A stretch of 9,772 nt of DNA from Clostridia bacterium (lineage in GTDB: Bacteria > Bacillota > Clostridia > TANB77 > CAG-508): positions 1-9,772 of the forward strand of contig CAAGEF010000081.1 in NCBI GenBank assembly GCA_900768805.1. The letters run 5' to 3'. The first letter of the stretch is position 1; each line of letters opens with the position of its first letter. The notes under the pieces were generated by a model. It was not told the DNA's origin and made no database searches. It was given only the letters and a program-made list of their open reading frames with translations. Of this stretch, positions 5,709 through 9,772 are shown piece after piece. The position numbers and the translations under genes were made by a program.

Positions 5709-5770
5709 TTTTTTGTTAAAATTTTACATATAATAAGCATTTCAGAGATACAATTTAACCTGTGAAAATA
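5709..5770 (+). repeat. Diverged direct repeat, copy B
   Basis: This is the partner of 4512-4573, about 1.2 kb downstream. It begins 26 bp after the DUF3137 stop and ends at the -35 box of the next promoter. After the shared TGTGAAAATA end, the promoter follows directly here, whereas copy A has about 15 extra bases before its promoter. Confidence 0.6.
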
Positions 5771-5799
5771 TTGCTTAAATGCGAACTCTGTGATATTAT
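5771..5799 (+). promoter_or_regulatory. Promoter of the DUF2238-like gene
   Basis: -35 TTGCTT (5771-5776), 17 bp, then -10 TATTAT (5794-5799) preceded by TG at 5791-5792 (extended -10). The start near 5806 leaves a leader of about 70 nt. A second TATAAT lies at 5801-5806 but has no usable -35. Confidence 0.6.
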
Positions 5800-5876
5800 C
5801 TATAATAATGCATAGAATTTATTAGATAATACTCTTTGATTCACACATTACTTGAGTATTTAAAATGGAGGATGTA

Positions 5877-6773
5877 ATGGAAAAAAGTAAAAAAGAGAAA
5901 CGTAGATACGGAAGAGACCTTAGTGTTTACATTGTTTTAAGAGCTTTTGTTATTGTAACTTTAGTAATTCAAATTTTAAAGGGAAATTTTGAAAATGCTT
6001 TTTTATGTATATTAACTTTAGGGTTATTTATGATACCAATTATAATTGATCATAAACTAAATATTAAGCTTCCAAATGTTTTAGAATCTATAATATTTTT
6101 GTTTATTTTTTCAGCAGAAATCCTGGGGGAAATTCAGAATTTTTATGGAATATTTAAAAATTGGGATACCATTTTGCATACTATAAATGGATTTTTGTGT
6201 GCAGCAATTGGTTTTTCTTTAATAGATATTTTAAATAATGCTCAAGCTTTTCATGCAAAAATGTCTCCAGTATTTGTTGCTTTAGTGGCATTTTGTTTTT
6301 CTATGACAATAGGCGTTTTATGGGAATTTGCAGAATATTCTGTAGATACAATATTAGTTAAAGATATGCAAAAAGATAGAATAATATCAAGAGTTTCTTC
6401 TGTACTTTTAAATGAAGAAGAAAAGAATATTCCAGTGGTTATAAATAATATTGAAAAAACTGTAATATATAACAAAAATTCAGATGGTACAATTTCAGAG
6501 CGTGTAATTGAAGGTGGATATTTAGATATTGGCTTGAAAGATACAATGAAAGATTTGATGGTAAATTTTGTTGGCGCTGTGGTTTATTCAGCAATAGGAT
6601 TCTTATATATTAAAAATAGGGATGATTATAAATTTGCTGAATTATTTTTGCCAGTTAAGAAAACTGAAAAAGAGATAGAAGAAACACGAAAGGAACTTGA
6701 ACGATTAGAAATGCTTCTTGAAGAAAAGAAAAAACGTCAAAAAGAGAAGAGAATAAAAAAGAATAAGAGATAA
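5877..6773 (+). CDS. Polytopic membrane protein, DUF2238/YjdF-like
   Basis: I place the start at 5877, giving 298 residues, because GGAGG (5867-5871) stands 5 nt before it. The in-frame ATG at 5865 overlaps this site and has none of its own. Membrane segments are seen near 17-35, 41-57, 68-84, 98-120, 131-150 and 227-245. The motifs WDTILHTINGFL (96-107), GVLWEFAEYSVD (146-157) and GLKDTMKDLMVNFVGA (219-234) resemble the D..LH..-GF, G-WE..E and DT--D----GA motifs of DUF2238 (E. coli YjdF) membrane proteins. Between segments five and six is a polar insert (about 160-218) longer than expected. After the last segment comes a charged Glu/Lys coiled coil (about 262-298) ending in a very basic tail, likely cytoplasmic and possibly nucleic-acid or membrane-surface binding. 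Function is unknown. It has its own promoter and is not obviously co-transcribed with its neighbours. Confidence 0.7.
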   Translation: MEKSKKEKRRYGRDLSVYIVLRAFVIVTLVIQILKGNFENAFLCILTLGLFMIPIIIDHKLNIKLPNVLESIIFLFIFSAEILGEIQNFYGIFKNWDTILHTINGFLCAAIGFSLIDILNNAQAFHAKMSPVFVALVAFCFSMTIGVLWEFAEYSVDTILVKDMQKDRIISRVSSVLLNEEEKNIPVVINNIEKTVIYNKNSDGTISERVIEGGYLDIGLKDTMKDLMVNFVGAVVYSAIGFLYIKNRDDYKFAELFLPVKKTEKEIEETRKELERLEMLLEEKKKRQKEKRIKKNKR

Positions 6774-6778
6774 ATTAT

Positions 6779-6820
6779 AAGATGTATCATATTTGTTGAA
6801 AAATAAGTAAGATACATCTT
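6779..6820 (+). repeat. Inverted repeat after the DUF2238-like gene
   Basis: AAGATGTATC (6779-6788) pairs perfectly with GATACATCTT (6811-6820); inside, TATTT/AAATA can extend the hairpin. It starts 5 bp after the stop codon. AAATTT rather than a T-run follows, so intrinsic termination would be weak; it may stabilise the mRNA 3' end. Confidence 0.5.
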
Positions 6821-6839
6821 AAATTTATGAAAAACGTTC

Positions 6840-6868
6840 TTGAAAAAAATATATATCTATGATATTCT
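6840..6868 (+). promoter_or_regulatory. Promoter of the LCP-CorC operon
   Basis: -35 TTGAAA (6840-6845), 17 bp, -10 TATTCT (6863-6868) with TG at 6860-6861 (extended -10). The start is expected near 6875, only about 20 nt before the ATG. Confidence 0.7.
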
Positions 6869-6895
6869 AAACTAAAAAATAAAATTAGGAGGAAT

Positions 6896-7909
6896 ATGAG
6901 TATAAATCAAAATAAAAAGAATTCTCCAAGAATTGAAAAAAAATCTAATTATAAAAAAAGTAATAAAGAAAATAAAACCAAAAAGTTTAGTTTTTTTAGC
7001 ATTATATTAACATGTTTTTTTATATTAATTATTTTAATGTGTTCATGCTTTGGATATTATTTTATAAAAGAAGACTTTAATGCAGGAAAGGCTTGGAATT
7101 CTATGATAAATAAAATATCTATAAAACCTAGAAGTATAACTATGCTGATTTTGGGAGTAAGTACAGATATTTCTACAGAATTAGCAGATACTATAATGGT
7201 GTGTTCTTATAATCCTAGTACAGAAAAAGCGTATATAATATCAATTCCAAGAGATACTTTTATTGGAACAAATAAAAATTCTGCAAAAGGTACAGACAAG
7301 ATTAACTCTATGTATTCAAAAGGTCCTGAAGCAATGTTAAAGAAGGTTGAAGAATTAACTAATCTAGATATTGATTATTATGCTGTAGTAAAAAATGACG
7401 CTGTAATAAATATTGTAGATGCGATTGGAGGAGTTACATTTAATGTTCCAATTAATATGAATTATGATGATGTAACTCAAGATTTGCATATTCACTTAAA
7501 TTCAGGAGTACAATTAATTGATGGAGAAAAAGCAGAACAATTATTACGATTTAGACACAATAATGATGGTTCTTCTTATCCTAGCAGTTATGGCGATAAT
7601 GATTTTGGTAGGATGAGAACTCAAAGAGAGTTTATAAAAGAAACTGCAAGACAAACACTAAAATTAGGAAATATATTTAAAATACATAAAATTTCAAAAG
7701 CTGTTTTTGATAATTTAGAAACAGATATAAGTTTTATTACTACTTTAAAGTATATTCCGAGTGCTTTAGGTTTTGATATTGATTCTTTAGAAACATATCA
7801 ATTACCAGGAGAGTCTAAGAAATGTAATTCACTTTGGCTTTATATTCATGATTCAAATGAAACTATGAAGTTAATAAATGAATTAACGCAAAAAATAAAT
7901 CAAAATTAA
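6896..7909 (+). CDS. LytR-CpsA-Psr (LCP) family cell-wall polymer ligase
   Basis: LCP enzymes move teichoic acids, capsule or other glycopolymers from a lipid carrier onto peptidoglycan outside the membrane. This 337-residue protein fits: a basic Lys/Asn-rich cytoplasmic start (1-31), one membrane anchor (about 32-57), then the extracellular catalytic domain. Core motifs are LILGVSTD (84-91), the Asp of LADTIMV (96-102), SIPRDTFIG (116-124) with its conserved Arg and Asp, TDKINSMYSKGPE (133-145), VDAIGGV (174-180) and the Arg cluster LLRFRH...DFGRMRTQREFI (216-247). All expected charged residues appear present. Which polymer it attaches cannot be read. The ribosome binding site AGGAGG ends only 3 nt before the ATG, unusually close. 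The next gene starts 10 bp after the stop, so they share an mRNA. Confidence 0.93.
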   Translation: MSINQNKKNSPRIEKKSNYKKSNKENKTKKFSFFSIILTCFFILIILMCSCFGYYFIKEDFNAGKAWNSMINKISIKPRSITMLILGVSTDISTELADTIMVCSYNPSTEKAYIISIPRDTFIGTNKNSAKGTDKINSMYSKGPEAMLKKVEELTNLDIDYYAVVKNDAVINIVDAIGGVTFNVPINMNYDDVTQDLHIHLNSGVQLIDGEKAEQLLRFRHNNDGSSYPSSYGDNDFGRMRTQREFIKETARQTLKLGNIFKIHKISKAVFDNLETDISFITTLKYIPSALGFDIDSLETYQLPGESKKCNSLWLYIHDSNETMKLINELTQKINQN

Positions 7910-7919
7910 GAGGAGTAAA

Positions 7920-9242
7920 ATGGAAGCTATAGTTTTAATAATTTTAATAGGAGTAAATGCTTTTTTTGCAGCATCTGAAATTGCATTTATATCTTTGAAT
8001 GATAATAAAGTAGAGATGGAAGCAAAAGAAGGCAACAAAAAAGCAAAGTCAATACAAAAGATGTTAAAAAATCCAAGTAAATTTTTAGCAACGATACAAA
8101 TAGGAGTAACTTTAGCAGGATTTTTATCAAGTGCTTTTGCATCAGAAGCATTTGCATATAAGCTTGCTCCAATATTAAATAATTTAATTCCAGTAATTAA
8201 TTTAGCTACTTGGCAAACAATTTCAATAATTTTAATAACAATAATATTATCATTTTTCACATTAATATTTGGTGAACTAGTTCCAAAAAGAGTTGGAATG
8301 AAATATTGTGAGAAAATGGCATATTCTACAATAGGAATAATTAGAGCAATATCTATAGCTACAGCTCCTTTTGTTAGATTGTTAACTAGTACTACAAATT
8401 TAGTTTCAAAATTATTTGGAGTTACTGATACAGACGAAGAAGTAGTTACTGAAGAAGAAATTAGAATGATGGTTGATGTTGGTGAAGAAAAAGGAACAAT
8501 TGGAAAAGAAGAAAAAGAGATGATAAATAATGTTTTTGAATTTAATGATAGAATTGTTTCTGAAATTATGATACCAAGAAGAGATATATTTGCATTTGAA
8601 ATGAATACACAAATAGGAGCTGCAATTACAGAACTTGCTGAAGATAATAGATATAGTAGAATACCAGTATATGATGAGACAATAGATAATATTACAGGAA
8701 TAGTTTATATAAAAGATATATTATTATCTACAAAAACAAAAACAACAAAATTAAAGAAGATAGCGAAAGATGTGTATTTTGTTCCAGAAACTAAAATGGT
8801 AAATGAATTATTTAAAGAATTGCAAAAGAATAAAAAACAAATTGCAATTGTAATAGATGAATATGGTGGAACTGCAGGATTGGTTACAATGGAGGATATT
8901 TTGGAAGAGCTTGTTGGTGATATATATGATGAATACGATTCCGAAGAAAAGCATATAGAACAAATAGACGAAAATACATATATAGTAGAAGGAAATATGA
9001 CTATATATGATATAGAGAAGCATTTAGGAGTAGAAATTCCAGAAGGAGATTATGATACAATTTCAGGTTATTTAATGGAGGAGATGGGAATTGTTCCAAA
9101 AGATGGTGAAAAATTAGAATGTGAAACAGATGAAGCTTTTTATAAAATAGAAAGTTATAAAGATAAGAGAATTTTAAAAGTTAAAATAATAAAAAAAGAA
9201 GATGATATAGAAGATGATTCTGATGATGAAAAAGATGAATAA
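7920..9242 (+). CDS. CNNM/CBS-domain membrane protein with CorC_HlyC domain (hemolysin C/CorC type)
   Basis: The 440-residue protein has the full family order. The N-terminal CNNM (DUF21) transmembrane domain covers about 1-165, with the typical NAFFAASEIAFISLN start (13-27), QIGVTLAGFLSSAFA (60-74) and the conserved FGELVPKR (117-124). A linker follows with EEEIRMMVDVGEEKGTI. A CBS pair lies at about 213-335 (MIPRRDIFAF; RYSRIPVYDE; IVIDEYGGTAGLVTMEDILE), then the CorC_HlyC domain at about 345-425. The C-terminus is a very acidic tail. Relatives act in Mg2+ or other cation export or homeostasis, with the CBS pair sensing nucleotides or Mg2+. The older hemolysin name is not evidence of toxicity. 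AGGAG lies 4 nt before the start. It is second in an operon with the LCP gene; the stop lies in the left arm of the terminator. Confidence 0.93.
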   Translation: MEAIVLIILIGVNAFFAASEIAFISLNDNKVEMEAKEGNKKAKSIQKMLKNPSKFLATIQIGVTLAGFLSSAFASEAFAYKLAPILNNLIPVINLATWQTISIILITIILSFFTLIFGELVPKRVGMKYCEKMAYSTIGIIRAISIATAPFVRLLTSTTNLVSKLFGVTDTDEEVVTEEEIRMMVDVGEEKGTIGKEEKEMINNVFEFNDRIVSEIMIPRRDIFAFEMNTQIGAAITELAEDNRYSRIPVYDETIDNITGIVYIKDILLSTKTKTTKLKKIAKDVYFVPETKMVNELFKELQKNKKQIAIVIDEYGGTAGLVTMEDILEELVGDIYDEYDSEEKHIEQIDENTYIVEGNMTIYDIEKHLGVEIPEGDYDTISGYLMEEMGIVPKDGEKLECETDEAFYKIESYKDKRILKVKIIKKEDDIEDDSDDEKDE

Positions 9243-9267
9243 CAAATTTTGTTATTCATCTTTTTAT
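9229..9267 (+). terminator. Rho-independent terminator of the LCP-CorC operon
   Basis: GATGAATAACAA (9234-9245) pairs perfectly with 9249-9260, extended by AAAAA (9229-9233) with TTTTT (9261-9265). The last codons and the TAA stop form its left arm. Confidence 0.9.
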
Positions 9268-9443
9268 AATTATTTGCATTAGTTTTTCATAAAAAAATCG
9301 ATTTATTTGTAGTACTTTGCGAAAAAAATCGTTTTTTGCAAACAAATATACTGTACACATAAAATTAGACAAAAGATATAAAAAATATTGGTTACAAATA
9401 ATAAATGTGTATAATTTTGACAGTTAAATACTAGAAAAAAGAG
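9268..9443. other. AT-rich intergenic stretch with a bulged hairpin
   Basis: No gene is seen. The decamer AAAAAAATCG occurs at 9291-9300 and again at 9322-9331. The second lies in a bulged hairpin: ATTTG (9305-9309) with 9343-9347, TTTGC (9316-9320) with 9338-9342, and AAAAAA (9322-9327) with 9332-9337. A TTGACA at 9417-9422 has no matching -10. A relaxed DnaA box in reverse orientation lies at 9406-9414. Confidence 0.55.
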
Positions 9444-9473
9444 TTATTCACAAAGTTATCCACATTATCCACA
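9406..9473 (+). promoter_or_regulatory. Cluster of DnaA boxes (origin-like)
   Basis: Two perfect consensus boxes TTATCCACA are directly abutted at 9456-9464 and 9465-9473. A third, TTATTCACA (9444-9452), lies 3 bp upstream in the same direction. A fourth, TTATACACA on the minus strand (9414-9406), fits the relaxed consensus TTWTNCACA. An extremely AT-rich tract follows (9474-9570), as at an unwinding element. This could be part of a chromosomal or element origin, or a DnaA-titrating or DnaA-regulated site. No dnaA, dnaN, rpmH or replication gene is inside the window. Confidence 0.7.
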
Positions 9474-9570
9474 GTTGATAAAATGTTAAAACCGAATTAC
9501 ATAATGTAAAAATTTGAAATTTTTTAATTAATATGCAAAATATTAAAAAAATTTGAATTTATTAAAAAAT
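9474..9570. other. Extremely AT-rich tract beside the DnaA boxes
   Basis: This run is almost all A and T, with tracts such as AATTTTTTAATTAATATG and repeated TTAAAAAA motifs, and codes for nothing recognisable. Its position next to clustered DnaA boxes suggests a duplex-unwinding element; this is inference from position and composition only. Confidence 0.45.
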
Positions 9571-9571
9571 G

Positions 9572-9617
9572 TTTTCGGGGACACATACCAAAAACAGCTA
9601 AATTATAGTTTGTATGT
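9572..9617. repeat. Imperfect inverted repeat next to a GGGGACA motif
   Basis: After TTTTCGGGGACA (9572-9583), ACATAC (9583-9588) pairs with GTATGT (9612-9617) and AAA with TTT (9609-9611), leaving one bulged C. It could be a terminal structure of a small mobile element or the border of the following GC-richer segment; no transposase is visible. Confidence 0.35.
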
Positions 9618-9639
9618 TAGATTTGTAGTTTATTTTTGT

Positions 9640-9772
9640 TTGACATAAATTTAGCAAATAAATAAGTCCGCAGAAGCTATTGAATATATACATCTTCCAT
9701 TCCGGTCGGCGGGCTCCATTACATAGTTTAAGAAAATCTAATCTTCTTTCACGGCACCCTTCCTACAAGGTG
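9640..9772. other. GC-richer right edge, possible start of a structured RNA
   Basis: From about 9667 the composition changes sharply from the surrounding AT-rich DNA, for example CCGGTCGGCGGGCTCC (9702-9717) and ACGGCACCCTTCC (9751-9763). Upstream is TTGACA (9640-9645) with only a poor -10 (TAAGTC, 9663-9668). On the minus strand CACCTT (9772-9767) can pair with AAGG-TG (9761-9755) in a bulged hairpin. A 22-codon minus-strand frame (9719-9651, starting MEPADRNGRC) is open but closed upstream by TAG. I cannot assign a family. A conserved structured RNA continuing past the window is the best guess. Confidence 0.35.

Noticed and set aside
5683..5715. T-run after the DUF3137 gene considered as a terminator.
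   Set aside because: The only preceding complementarity is about 3 bp (AGC/GCT), too weak for an intrinsic terminator.
5865..5876. Upstream ATG at 5865 as start of the DUF2238-like gene.
   Set aside because: It has no ribosome binding site, while GGAGG at 5867-5871 is ideally placed for the ATG at 5877.
7883..8260. A 125-codon open frame on the minus strand opposite the start of the CorC-type gene.
   Set aside because: It lies fully opposite well-conserved LCP and CNNM coding sequence, has no own promoter or recognisable domain, and is a by-product of AT-rich codon usage.
9417..9445. TTGACA at 9417-9422 considered as a promoter.
   Set aside because: No acceptable -10 box lies 15-19 bp downstream; the position falls into the first DnaA box.
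9651..9719. A 22-codon minus-strand ORF as a small protein gene.
   Set aside because: No ribosome binding site is seen before 9719, the frame is closed by TAG upstream, and the GC-rich setting suits a non-coding RNA better. I left it as part of the right-edge feature.
9702..9772. Match to an FMN riboswitch or T-box considered because of GACCGG-like and GGGTG-like pieces.
   Set aside because: The order and spacing of the conserved FMN and T-box core motifs are not met on either strand, and no downstream gene is in view.

Overview
The window is very AT-rich, all six intact protein genes end in TAA, the promoters are classical sigma-70/sigma-A type, Shine-Dalgarno sequences are strong, and every tRNA encodes its CCA end. 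Together with a TetR/YhgE pair, an LCP cell-wall protein and IS1182-type debris, this points to a low-GC Bacillota, probably an uncultured Clostridia-like bacterium. That is inference from style and gene families; no species is claimed.

Layout. (1) 46-501: one promoter drives a tRNA operon (Val-TAC, Thr-TGT, Tyr-GTA, Gln-TTG) closed by two hairpins; the last tRNA has a badly mismatched acceptor stem. (2) 540-808: a small frameshifted gene. (3) 863-3660: a two-gene operon of a TetR-type repressor and a YhgE/Pip-type membrane protein, with a twin palindromic operator over the promoter. (4) 3661-4710: a gene graveyard of about 1 kb. It holds a 5' fragment of an IS1182-type transposase, with a leader that can hide its own ribosome binding site, joined in frame to a TfoX-like remnant carrying a TGA, then a strong terminator. 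Beyond it, a consensus minus-strand promoter faces a ~60-nt hairpin with a U-tail. (5) 4711-6773: a DUF3137 membrane protein and a polytopic DUF2238/YjdF-like membrane protein, each with its own promoter. Their upstream regions share a diverged ~62-bp direct repeat. (6) 6840-9267: an operon of an LCP (LytR-CpsA-Psr) protein and a CNNM/CBS/CorC-type transporter, ended by a strong terminator. (7) 9268-9772: no protein gene. It has a bulged hairpin, a cluster of DnaA boxes beside an extremely AT-rich tract (an origin-like arrangement), and a last ~110 bases that are clearly richer in G+C and probably belong to something continuing past the window.

Functionally, the intact genes concern the cell envelope: a repressor-controlled YhgE/Pip protein, two uncharacterised membrane proteins, a wall-polymer ligase and a cation-transport protein. 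Candidate new biology lies in the non-coding parts: the origin-like DnaA-box cluster, the GC-rich right edge, the shared repeat upstream of two unrelated membrane genes, the predicted minus-strand hairpin RNA, and the anomalous tRNA-Gln.
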